A stretch of DNA of 64,000 nucleotides. It comes from Branchiostoma lanceolatum (Eukaryota; Chordata; Leptocardii; Amphioxiformes; Branchiostomatidae). The position numbers and the translations under genes were made by a program. Under the pieces are notes generated by a model, which did no database searches, was not told where the DNA came from, and saw nothing but the letters and a program-made list of their open reading frames with translations. Where the stretch lies: positions 19,246,734 to 19,310,733 of the forward strand of contig NC_089738.1 in the NCBI RefSeq assembly GCF_035083965.1, written 5' to 3'. How positions within the stretch are numbered: the first letter of the stretch is position 1; each line of letters opens with the position of its first letter. Below, piece by piece: positions 21,362-32,400 of this stretch.

Positions 21362-24300
21362 AGATGGATAGATAGATAGATAGAGAGAGAATAGATAGAT
21401 GGATAGATATATTTAGATAGATAGCTGACTATGTTTAGCTAATGAATGTTACCATAACGACATCGCAATTGGTTCGGCAAACTAACTCTTTCTTTCTTTC
21501 TTACTTATGAAATAACAAATGCTGACATTTGCTAAAGATTTACCGTGCCCTTCCGACACCATAAAGGTAAGACAGCCAACCTTGCAGAGTCAGCTGAAAA
21601 GTCTGTGACGCCCCATCAGACGACACCATGTAGAGTTGGTAGGTTCCGGAGTCGGACGTTGTGACGTTTTTCAGCCGCAAGCCAGCATCTCCAACTAGTT
21701 CTACCCGTCCCTGCAGAATAACATGAGCTAACGTTAGTTATCATTAACCCCTAAGTACAAATGTAATAGGAATACATGTCATATACTTTTGGAAAGGAGC
21801 TTTTTTTTAAATGTTCAATTCAATTCTTAATTGACCACACATAAAAAATAATCAATAACATGCCAAACAAGACCTAAAACCCCTGTCACACTTGTGCGTA
21901 AATACAAGTCCGGATGATTAACATGCTTTGGGTTTAGAATTTAGGGTTCAGGTTAAGTTTGCAGTCGAATAAGTGATTTCGTAGATTCGATCACTAGGCT
22001 GCACAATGGTGGGAAAAGTAGAAAACAACTTTCTCCCCACAAACATTACTTAAACCAAAAAAATGTTAATGTGCAACTCACGCGCCCTTCAATATACGCA
22101 CATGTGTGACGGGGCCTAAAGTTAGGGAGACCCACACTTGGCGTGTTCTGCAGTACAGTGGTCGATTCTAGCACAACGTTATCGACATTAATAAGAAAAG
22201 AATGAAGAGCTCTAACTTCTTACCTTGTAGGCTTGGGAAATGTACTCAATGATCGTTCTGCTGGCTATCCCTGTGTCCGGTAGCTTCTTCCATGTTTGGA
22301 ACAGCGGTGCGATACCAGGTGGCATTGTGTAGGTCCACTGCAGGTCGGCGTCAGAACCCGCCGTGACGTAAACTGTGCCGCCATTTTGGATGCCTGAAGG
22401 TCAATTGAAATAAGGAACAGCTGTGAAAGAGCCCATAGATACGGAGCGTATGGAGCGAAAAGAAGAAAAGAGAGGAACATATTGCAAGAAAAGGGGATGA
22501 AAAATACCAGGTTTCGCCCCTGAGGCGTTACCATAAACAGGAGGTACTAGTTTTCATTAAAAAAAAAACATGTCTTGTTCATGTGGCTTATTTTCAACAA
22601 AGTTAACCTTCATTGTACAAGATAAATGTAGGAGTTTGATACCGAATTTGTATTGATAATGGTTATTGGGATAGGCAGCTGAGAGATGGTCAATGATGAC
22701 ACGAGTTTGACTTCGTTATATACTGTTGGACACTTGTATGACTTTTCTTATTTTTCATTTACTTCATTTCACCACAAAACAAGGCTTACTGTGAGCCATG
22801 GCACTCAAATATTTGGGTTACACTAACTGGGTTGTGATGACAAATGTTTGCTAATCTTTGACTTGAAAAGTTTGAGGTTGTGCCCGTCGGGGAAGCATTC
22901 AGAAGGGATCTTGTTCCAGAAAGATATAGGAATTAAGGACAGAAGCTTTCAGCTGGAGACTTCCTCCTGAGATGTGGAGAATGGAAGAAGAAAGTTAGAT
23001 TTTCCTCCGTGGAAGTGGCAAAATGTGTCCTAGCTGAGAAAGTTCGGAGGTGTGGAAAATAGAGCGAAGCTTAGCGGAGCGCCAATATCGGCTCTAATCC
23101 TTTGTGACCCGCCTTCACATTATCAACCATTCAACTTGTCCTTCAAATGGATGAAAAGCACAAATAGCTTATTCTCTTTCAAATGGAACTCAACAATATG
23201 GATGTATAATTAGACAATATTCAGTGATATACGACATTATGGTAACGATAAAGGAACGACGGATACATGACCTGCCAAAATCAACTTTGCAAAGTTTTTT
23301 GTCGAGTTTACATTACCAAGTCTCCCTAACCCTTTTAAAAAATCAATTTCAACGCCCCGCAATAAACTTTCCATAACCCCAGTCCATGCCACTGTTAAGT
23401 CGGTTTGTATATTAACATGTTTCTGTTGCTTGGTCCGGGCCGTTAGTAAATTACTGAGTTTGGGGTGTTATTAAATACACACGTCCATTACAGAGATCTA
23501 GTGTAAAGCAATTGACTTTTAAAAGAGATAAACGTTAAACGAGGTTTTGTTAATTTGCACCAGAATTCGTTCGTTGCCGAGTTCTTTGTTTGAAATTCTT
23601 TGATTGCCCTGCATTCCGTAATCATGGAGTACTGTAGAATTGCGACAATAAGCTCGCCTGCTAACATTACCTGCCTGGCATTAGACCCGTTACTTAGCTC
23701 ACCGCTAAGCATCCGTTTGTAACGTTGACTACAATGGTATCCATTCACCCTGAAAACGCTTTTAAGCAAACTGATTATTAACTATCCAACTCTTCTGGTA
23801 TAATCAAGGTGTCATTGTCATATAACCAAGATTTTGATTGAGAGTAATTATTTCGGTCGTTAAGGGTACGGCCACGTTCATATGGAACATGAAGATTAAT
23901 GTATGTTAAATTAATTAATTAAGCAATTTTTATATTGAAAAGTCTCATGTTAGCTATAGTCTCATTGAAAAGTTATAACAACTGCGTTTGTGGTGCATTA
24001 TAACAATTGTCTCACAAATTAATGAACTTAACATAATTTAAAATGCTGTATGATATTATAAACATGTCCGTTGCTATGGAAGTATCTTATTGTTAGCAAC
24101 GGTTGCCGTAGAGACATGCCAGCCACTTTGAATGGTCAGGAAATAAACACTCTCCAGCTGCTTGTGACTCTCGCCAATTTTGACGTCATTTGGACAAGTA
24201 TTATACCAGTTATACTACTTTATTTTCAATTCATGGCATTATTGCCTCATTTGCATAAATTTGCATAAAGAGCCCCAGAACCATAATGTTCACCGGGACC

Positions 24301-24621
24301 ATGGAACAACATACCTGAAAATGATCAGGAGACATCAAGTTTGTCTCGGTTTGTTCTTTCTAGGCGTTTCTATCCGGCTTTCCATTTAGTTATGTTTTTT
24401 TTGTCCGCTGACAAAAAAGACGTTAAAAACAAACAGCCGGGGCCAAAAAACTGCTTTAAAGAGTTGAGTTAAGAAGATAAAAGCACACTCAGGCAAGTAA
24501 ACATGGTGGCGCTTGAAAAGAATGAAAACTGACCTGTCTGTCCGTGCCCCTTCCTCACCAGGGTGGGAGACAGAAACATGGCGATCAGAGCCGTCTGGAG
24601 CAGCCGACAGACCGCTGGCAT
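14165..24621 (-). CDS. Receptor tyrosine kinase A: SP - Ig - mucin stalk - Ig - Ig - TM - kinase - Ser-rich tail (~1206 aa)
   Basis: Fifteen exons (5' to 3'): 24534-24621, 22224-22393, 21581-21710, 20339-21265, 19616-19800, 19166-19301, 18675-18947, 18399-18458, 17893-18078, 17431-17631, 16721-16902, 16253-16336, 15824-16041, 15320-15454, 14165-14810; phases sum to a whole number of codons. Signal peptide MPAVCRLLQTALIAMFL; Ig1 over two exons (~30-129); Thr-rich stalk (~130-438); Ig2 over two exons; Ig3 (~546-636); TM ~670-691; PPPVPTRP juxtamembrane; kinase with GRGAFG (754-759), VVVK (Lys ~782), HGDLAARN (Asp ~886), DFG (904-906), MAPE, SDVWSFG. All catalytic residues are kept; HRD is HGD. 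Closest in pattern to the FGFR/PDGFR/Tie-like group, exact family not assignable. The C-tail has VSYLKL, VYYKVPP and basic clusters. Ig Cys pairs are missing. Confidence 0.88.
17003..17036 (-). pseudogene. Duplicate fragment of the RTK A alpha-C exon start
   Basis: Minus-strand ..TAG then ATGGCGTCAGTGTAGAGGAA reads as a second start of the exon at 16721-16902 (DGATVEEKATF versus DGVSVEEMPTF), about 130 bp upstream of it. After ~12 codons similarity ends and no donor is in register. A fragmentary exon duplication. Confidence 0.5.
20339..21265 (-). repeat. Mucin-like exon of RTK A with 153-bp VNTR
   Basis: A 927-bp exon in frame with its neighbours (phase 1-1) encodes ~309 residues dominated by Thr/Pro, e.g. 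GATHTTTTTQGVATTTTRP. A 153-bp (51-codon) unit recurs (TGTAGCACCAG landmarks at 20919 and 21072; a shorter 75-bp step between 20691 and 20766). Expected to be heavily O-glycosylated and rod-like, holding the outer Ig away from the membrane. The other minus-strand frame that is rich in Q and R is a shadow of the repeat. Confidence 0.85.
21317..21424 (+). repeat. Microsatellites (TA)n, (GA)n, (GATA)n
   Basis: Adjacent simple repeats in the intron just 5' of the RTK A mucin exon: TATATATATA, a ~28-nt GA run, then GATA units. No function inferred. Confidence 0.9.
22750..23045 (-). mobile_element. LINE 3' relic
   Basis: On the minus strand, with frameshifts, this reads WNKIPSECFPDGHNLKLF then KSKISKHLSSQP, the pattern at the extreme C-terminus of L2/CR1-type reverse-transcriptase ORFs (WNxLP...FK..L). 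It sits in the long intron between the first two RTK A exons. Short and decayed, so the clade is not assigned. Confidence 0.45.
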
Positions 24622-26109
24622 GGTGTCCTGGACGTGCCGTTCACAATCCCTATTCTTGATCAAAAGGTAGATGCTTCGAATCCCGGATACAGTCAGCTTC
24701 TCCGAGCTCCGAACGCCTACATGCTCCTGTAACTGAAAGGTTGCTATCCGTCGTTTCCTTGTTTGAAGATCCACACCTGGAGCACGTTGAAAGAGTCCAT
24801 CGTACTTCCCTTATGAAAGAATAGTGTCCGTGTTCCTCGGTGCGCACGACTGCTCAAAATCGACAAGAGCTTGTCCTCCTCAACTCCGAGTATAAAACTT
24901 GTAATGCTGTGCCAAGTGGCGGCTACCATCACAGCTTAAGCGGTGCGGCTGAGAGGGTTGTTTGTTCCCGTCGCCAGGAAACTTTCTAAAACAAACAACG
25001 GCGTCATCATTCCAAGGTGTGTCATGGGGCGTTTTGAAAGGTCATCGGCGTCAGGTGCACGTAAGGTCATCGGCCTCTACCTGGGGGAATGTCTAACAAA
25101 TTCAATAGAAAACATGGCGTGCTGAAAGTATTCTGTTGCCATGTTGTATATGTGTGGTAGTCATAGCACTGGAATAACGTATTTCAAACACTCAATCGTT
25201 TAAAGTTTATTGTGGCTCCTAATGAACTTGTCACTTCTCAGGAAAAGGGGCATGTCACACCGTTTCATTTGCCGAACGATGGCTATGTCGCAGCACAATA
25301 AGAGCTGAGGGCAAGTCCGGGTCACATTTCTCCGTAGCTGGACAGGGTTGGCGTTTGCTGCACGGACCAACAGGATAAGTTTACACCACGTCCTGGGGTG
25401 TTTGTCAAACTCAACAACGTTAACGTAGCGCCAACTTTTGCCGAGGCTTCTTGGTTACGGAAGTATCTGTTTTTGAGGGATGGTTGGGTTTGGCCATCGA
25501 GGCAATGCATTTTATATTCGTGTAACGTTACAGTTTTTCGAATTCAGTTATATTTTTTCTATTTCACTCACTCACTCACTCACTCACTCACAAACTCACT
25601 CACTCACTCACTCACTCAAACAATCATTCACTCACTCACTAAATCAGCCAAATAAAGACCACACCAATTCTGTAAATACTGTAATAAGAACATGTAAAAA
25701 TTGTCTTCTTTAATTGTATGGTCTCCATGTGAGGCCAACACATTGGTGTCCTCCTGAAGGCTTACCATGTACTAAAGTAATAATTCTAGCATCTGCTGCA
25801 CTTCCAAAGTGGTCTGCCAGAGGTCGCTGCCAACTTTCCCTTTGGTAAAGAGGCCAATTATGATATGATTGTAGCATCGTACCGGCAACGTTTTATCCTC
25901 TTCTTCTTGATTTATGCAACACTTACTAGTAGGCTAGTACGAGAGAAGTACGCACTTGGGATAGTGATAAATACACGTAGTGGCTTACATGCAACGTTTA
26001 AAACCGTGAGTAAAATAAAGACAGAAACTGTGAATATCATTTTCTTGTAGGTCTAGCATCTTCTATATCTCTATCCCGTGCCTCTATCTCTAAACTCAAG
26101 ATAAAACAA
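24622..26109. other. RTK A 5' flank, with segment shared with RTK B 5' flank and 49.6 kb
   Basis: No coding exon seen. From about 25296 to 25640 (GAGCTGAGGGCAAG.. GGTCACATTTCTCCGTAGC .. TTACGGAAGTATCTGTTTT, then a TCAC run) it is clearly related to 38100-38463 and 49597-49870. It should hold the RTK A promoter; no sharp TATA box was identified. Confidence 0.5.
25564..25640 (+). repeat. (CTCA)n microsatellite
   Basis: About 19 TCAC units with a few interruptions. The same repeat sits at the equivalent position upstream of RTK B (38404-38463), so it predates the tandem duplication. Confidence 0.95.
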
Positions 26110-26312
26110 AAACGAATTTCGCAAGCTCGCATGTAGCGGCCATTGGCTGGTCGTTGTCACCATGAAGGTCTTGGTTGTGACGACACTCAGGCGTGCATGA
26201 GTAGGCACCTCTACTCTCAGGGGTGCAGTACATGCCATCCGAACAGGAGGTGCTGTTGCACAGGTACGGGAACCCCGAGGCGTGTTGAGATGCCGATGGG
26301 GCTAAATACATT
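26110..26312 (-). pseudogene. Orphan last exon of a secreted lectin-family gene
   Basis: Minus-strand acceptor ..TTTAG at about 26313 followed by an open frame SGFPYLCNSTSCSDGMYC..AYSCTPE closely matches the last exons of the lectin genes ending at 51518 and 62640 ([18 protein letters not shown] and RGMAYQCSSASCPDGMYC), including the 3' UTR beyond the stop. The family stop TGA, set within GAGTGACGTCAC, has become TGT here, so the frame runs on ~24 codons. No other lectin exon is nearby: the next sequence is RTK B's stop at 26468. A truncated relic at a duplication junction. Confidence 0.75.
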
Positions 26313-26467
26313 CAGTGTTCACGATGAAGATTTTTTAACAGTTCGTCATGCAAAACTGATAAACCAAAACGCCTGTCCACATAGACCAGATTTTATCGGT
26401 CCTTTGAGTTGTCTTCTTGGGCAGTCAGTTCTCAGAAGCACAGTGCCTCCGACTCAATGACTCAGTT

Positions 26468-29400
26468 TCAGAAGAAGAGAGCCTCAGACTCCATGACATC
26501 AGAGTCGAAATCTATAACTTCTATCTGCTCTTCTCCGATGACTCTACCGCTGCCTTGCTGCTGTTTCCTGTGGCTGTTTTTGGGCGGAACCTTGTAGTAG
26601 ACGTACGGATCCGCCCCGATCTTAGCACGATCTGTAGATCGCGAAGATCTCCCCGACCGTCGAGGATCAACAAACTTGATCTCGGCAGAACATGAATCGG
26701 GGTTGTCATGGCCTTCCTTCAGCCATTTGTTTCTCCGAGGAGACTTGCGTGTGTTCGTCCGAACCTGGTCACGATCTTTTGATGAATCATCCCCCTGACC
26801 AACGGTGGCACCCTCCGCTTCATTGGATCTCCTGACATCTTCAACAGATGGTCGAGAAGTCTCGATGGTGCTATCTTTAAGATCCTCCGATACTTGAGAC
26901 GTTCCCGAGGTGCTGGGCGCCTCTAGGCTTTCCTTGGAAGACGCGAGGCTGTCTGTGAAGATTCCCGAACTCTTCTCGTCGTCTGAAGACGCGGATGAGA
27001 GCTTGAGGTAGCTGACGTCAGCGTTGATCTCCACCAGGCGGTCCAGCTCCAGGTGCAGCTGCTGGAACCCCGGGCGGCTGAACTCGTCCCACTGCCAGCA
27101 GCTCAGCATCAGGTTGTACCTACGGCAATGAATATATTGAAGAGTCAGACCTTTTCGGCTGTCATTACTTATCTAAGTATGGCTATGTCAACTTAGAATG
27201 TGGTGCTGGCTGGTGGCAAAGACACAAGATAGACATTCACTTCTCATTCAAGGCAAAAAATCCCAGAACTATCCAGACCAATTACAGATGTACCAAATTG
27301 AAACACTCTTGGCAAGCTATGTCCACCGTTGATGTTCACCTTAACCCTGAAATACATATTTCTACAGAACATCATAGAACAGAAACATTTTGAAGTAGAA
27401 CACTATATAGCAGCTTTACATGTATTTTGACAATCAATCAATCGATCAATCAAACAAAAAAATAAACAAATAGATAAATATTCGTATTGGCGACCGTCTC
27501 ATAAAACACGCAACCATTGCTTCCTGTGTCATGTAACAGCCGTTTGTGTGTGTGTAGCTAGAACTATTGGCAGCTGTGTGTATTTCAATGGTCAATGATT
27601 TGGAAGAGCTTAGTATCCAATATTCTTTTGTTACATGCAGTAAAGGAACTTTTGTACGTACAGTTCCCAGGGGCACCCCTGCGGGCGATGCTCCCGGTGT
27701 CCCCTGCGCAGTTCCTCCAACAGGGTGCTGCCCAGACTCGGGTAAGGAACGTCCCCTAGCGCCGCGATCTCGTACAGCACCACGCCGAACGACCAGCTGT
27801 GGACGAGGAATATGTACATGTATTTGGAAACAACGGCGCAACATAAAACGACAGTTCTTTACTTAAAGCTGTGTTCCTTCCAAGGAATTGATACAACCCT
27901 CAAAAGTAGCGGGCATGTTTAGGGCACCGACGGCTTGGATGGGATTCGAACTCGCGACCATTTGTCCAAAAACGGACGCGGCTTTCAATTCTTATCTATG
28001 TCAGTTGGATTTAGGACGTTCTTGGTGTACTCTCATTGACATCTTGGTGATCTAGGCTTTCTGTGTTGGCATCCGATGATGATATCCTCGACGTCGACGA
28101 GTTTACTACGGGTCCATTAGTGACACTACATTTTTCAGGAGAAGCATTTTTTGTTGTCTATCGAGGTATGCTGTTTAAACCCAGACTTTCAGGTACTCAC
28201 ACGTCGCTCTTGCTGGTGTAGCGGCCCTCCCTCAGTAGCCTTTCCGGCGCCATCCACCTGACGGGAATCTTCTGCTCCGCGTCCTGCCGCTGGTAGCCTC
28301 GCTCGTAGACGTCTGTGGCCAGCCCGAAGTCTGCGATCTTCACCACCAGGTCCTCTCCAACAAGAACGTTCCGGGCGGCCAGGTCGCCGTGCACGTAACC
28401 AGCCTCGGATATGAAGATCTGATCAGACAACAATGAAACAAGCGAGATTGTCTTCAAGAAGCAAAAATATTAACGTCAATCTGGGAGCGTTGTCAATTTT
28501 TGTTCTTCGTTAAGTTAAGGAGACTGTTTAACAAACGATTGTTTAAACTATGTCTTCCTTGATATCATATTTCCGCAGGCATTTTATCTGAAATAAGACA
28601 AACACTTTATTGAAATTGCAGCACTCACCATGCCGTTTGCTATCTGCCGTCCAATCTGGTACATCTTCAACTCCGTCATGTCATAGACGCTGTTCAGCAC
28701 GTTCGCCAGCGGCTGTGAGGGAAGAAATGCAGCTCTAAACACAAGCATGATAATTTCAGTACAAAAACAAAAATGTCTCAGACATAAAGCCAGCCTGCGA
28801 GTAGCCTGGAACCAATCCTATTCTAGCTTCAGTTAGCTTCTCTGCTCGCGTCCAAGCATAATACGACATACGCGTCTTTCATTTTTAAAGCTTCTAGTCG
28901 GCTGGCGTAGAGGACTTAAGAAAAAGACTAGTAGACAACTTTTCAACCAACTCACAACCACAGATGTCCTTACTGTCGACAATGACATGTAGTAAGACGG
29001 GACGCCATGGACAGCTATATGTAACAGGGTCTGTGATAGGGCTTTATGCTCTTACTACATTAGATGTCTTCAAATATGCTTAGATCTTTTCACCTGTCGG
29101 CACTTGAGCAGGAACTTCTTGAGGTCTCCATACGCCATGTACTCCGCGACCAGGTAAGGCGGGTTGGACAGCGTGCAGCAGCCGACCAGACCCAGCAGGT
29201 TCTGGTGCTGCCCCAGGTGTATGGTCGTCTCGATCTCACGGACAAACGTCGCCTTCTCTTCTACACTGGCGCCGTCTATATGGAAAGCAGGGCTTGTGGT
29301 TAGAGTTGTTGTGTTAGAAATTCAGAAAATTCAATGTAAAAGGTCTGGCGTCAAATTCCTAGCAGGCCCCATTGTTTTGCCCTTTCTTCGTGTATTTCTA

Positions 29401-32400
29401 GGACCTGGAACTCCAACCTTGACACCGACAATGTATCACAGTACACATGCGCAAATCAAACATTGAACTAGCTTATTGCTGATCCTTACCATGCACAGTC
29501 TTGACCACTACAGTCCTGTCCGCTGGCAGTCCGTCTGCAGTTCTCCTGAGAGTCGCCAGGTGGACGACCCCGAAGGCGCCCCTGCCGATCTGTTCTCTCA
29601 GCTGCAGGTGGTGCCGGTCCACTTCGTACTTCAGGAACTGTGGCCGGGTGGGCACCGGCGGGGGCACCTGTTCCAACGGGTACACGCGGTCTGTGGGAGG
29701 GATTGTAACAAGATATGTTCAATAACTTGAATAAGCCGCTTCACGGTCTAAACTTTACATGCCCTTGGTCAAAGGTGAAGGCCAATAACATGTGTAGTCC
29801 TTTAGGAACTGTGGCCGGATGGGTACCGGCGGGGGCGGCTGCTCCAACGGGTTCACGCGGTCTATATAAACAGCAGACAAGATACATTTGATTACAGAAA
29901 ACTCTACTAGTTTTGATGGCATCCAATGGCGCCACCACATTGACTTATAGTAGATTTTGTGCAAATACAACGAGGAACGGGAACCAACCAAATTTTCAAC
30001 TGTCACTCCGGCCTTCATCCAGGAAAAGGACTTATTGTTCTTGGTACCCTGCCTTACAGGCATGTTACCATGAATGACAATAGCCGGTGTCACCCCCCCC
30101 CCCCCCCCCCGTCTATGTTTATAGACTTTCAATGGGTGCGCATTGCATTTCACTTACGAAAACGCGATGACTTTGTACCCCACCTGGAGATTAACTCATA
30201 TTCTCCATTTCAAGTACAGGAAACTGACCTATTCTAAATATATTGAGGAGAAAATCTGATACAGCTTTAAAGACGTACCTCTGATGAACGGATGAAAGTA
30301 CCACGGTCCCTTCTGCCTCTCGGCGCGCGCTCGTTTTTTCTTCCCCCACCAGCACCTCAGCCCTCCCGCCAGCAGGATCGCGAGGACCAGCGTTGCACCG
30401 AGAGCGATCAGCGCGATCTCCAGCGGTGTCAACTGGACAGGTGGGTTTACCGGAGGCGGAGTGATATGCAGGCCTTTTGAATGGTAAAGAAAGGGCAGGC
30501 GGTGAATCAGACTACCAAAAACGTATGTATTTTACGTATGCTCAAGTCATTGACATTTTCGATATCTGAAAACTGACAAGTGCTCCAAATAAGAAACAGA
30601 AGCTCATTCCGTCTCTTTCACATCCTTCGTCAAGTTTAAATGACGACATGATTACAGCAATTACAGCAACAGCAAAAAATACAGTGACATTCTTGTTTGA
30701 TTTTCGACTCATTTACCAAGGCAGCATTCCTACCTGTCGTCACTAATGTCGCCCCAATGGATGGAATCGCAGCTACAAAGAAAGGTCTGGGTCCTGAAAT
30801 TGAAAACAAAATGCAATTACCATTTTTTGCCAAATATTTGGTCACAAATAATAGTACTGGAGTATGCAGTGGAGCAATGTTTTAGGGTAAGATGGTTAAG
30901 TCACCCCAAGAAGATATCTTTGTTTGTCAATCATTATGTTTTCATGTTTCTAAGGAAGAAACAAATTATACGTAAAGGGCCACCAAAGATACTTCAACAT
31001 TTTTTCTTAAAGGGATGTACTCACCGACTTCAATTGTGACATTCCCGACCGACGAGTTGCCCAGGTAGTTCTCGGCGACCACAGTGTACACGCCGGCGTC
31101 TTCCATGGTGACTCCTGTGATTGTCAGGGTTCCTAGAGTGGCGTTCACCACGGCGGCAGTAGGAAGAGAGCCGTCCAACCTGCCCCACGTGTATGTGGCA
31201 GGGGGGAAACAGTCGGATGTTGCCCGCAGAACTACGGTGTCGCCTTCCGTTACAGTGGGACCGGGAGTCGCCTCGATTTGTGGCACTTTTGGAGGATCTT
31301 CATGAAACGAAAAAGCAGTAATGGTTGTCTTAAAATCTAAAATCACTCGCAGCTAATATCAAAATGAAAGAAAATAGATACAAGTGAAAAGTCTTAGGAA
31401 ATCAAGGTTTTCTGTATGTTAGGCTTGTGTTTTGAGTACACCCTCACATGTATTTTAGTAGTAGGCGTCTAAATGTACTTTGTAAAAGTTTGTATTGGAT
31501 TTTGTATATTGTTCAGTTACCAGGGCTCCCCTTTAGTAATATCCTTCGGCTAGTTGGGTAGCCCTGGCTGTACTTTTTTTTGGAGCCAAATAAGTAAATC
31601 AAATCAGCCAAACAGTCCTGAGATTCAGCCAAATAAATTCAATTTCACGTCATTTCCCAATTTCTTTCTCCATTTTTCTTGAAGAATCACTTTATACTTT
31701 TAACCTACAGTGCACGATGAGTTGTCTCTCCGCTTCGTGTTCGGACACATCCGAGAAGGAAGCCGTGAAGGTGTAGTTCCCTGCGTCTGCCGGACCTGTT
31801 CCGTTCAAGAGCAGACTGGAGTCACCGATAAGACTCACCCGGCCCTGTGTAACACGAGAGAATGGGAAGCGTTTGTAGTCCATGGTACCCAACAGCAGAA
31901 GCAGGAGTTGTTTATTAAAATGCTATATTTCTATGAATACAAAATCGACCGATTTTCGTACAATTACACCACAAGGAAATGAACTATTTATAATGAAATA
32001 AGAGAGAAGTGCCTCCTGTGTGGTGCAAAGTTGCCGATGCAATTAATATTTTCGGATTCAGAAAAGCAGTCTGTTAACCAGAATAAATGTTTTGGGTGGA
32101 TTTCACCTTTAAACGTTTATCCCGCACAGATCTTTGACCGATTATACGGTCTACAATATAAGTGCTGTTACTCTCTCCTAGATTTCTTTTTGTAACATTT
32201 GTTCAAGTGCGGCGGGCGGTCCTAGCTTCCGGGGACCTTTGACCCACTCTTGTAAGAAGCGAGTGGGCATCCTGAAGTTTGTACCGTCCACCGTACGAGA
32301 AAATACAAACTTCCGGGAAGCTTTGACCCACTCTTGGCATCTGTAAGAAGCGAGTGGGCCATAGGCGATGTCCGGAGGTTTGAACGTTCCACCGTACGTG

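Noticed and set aside
24469-24774. Upstream ATG extending the RTK A first exon
   Set aside because: The ATG at 24621 gives a proper signal peptide and is conserved in RTK B (37240); the extension would bury it.
25564-25640. Regular short repeats as a CRISPR-like array
   Set aside because: A simple CTCA microsatellite without spacers in a eukaryotic genome.
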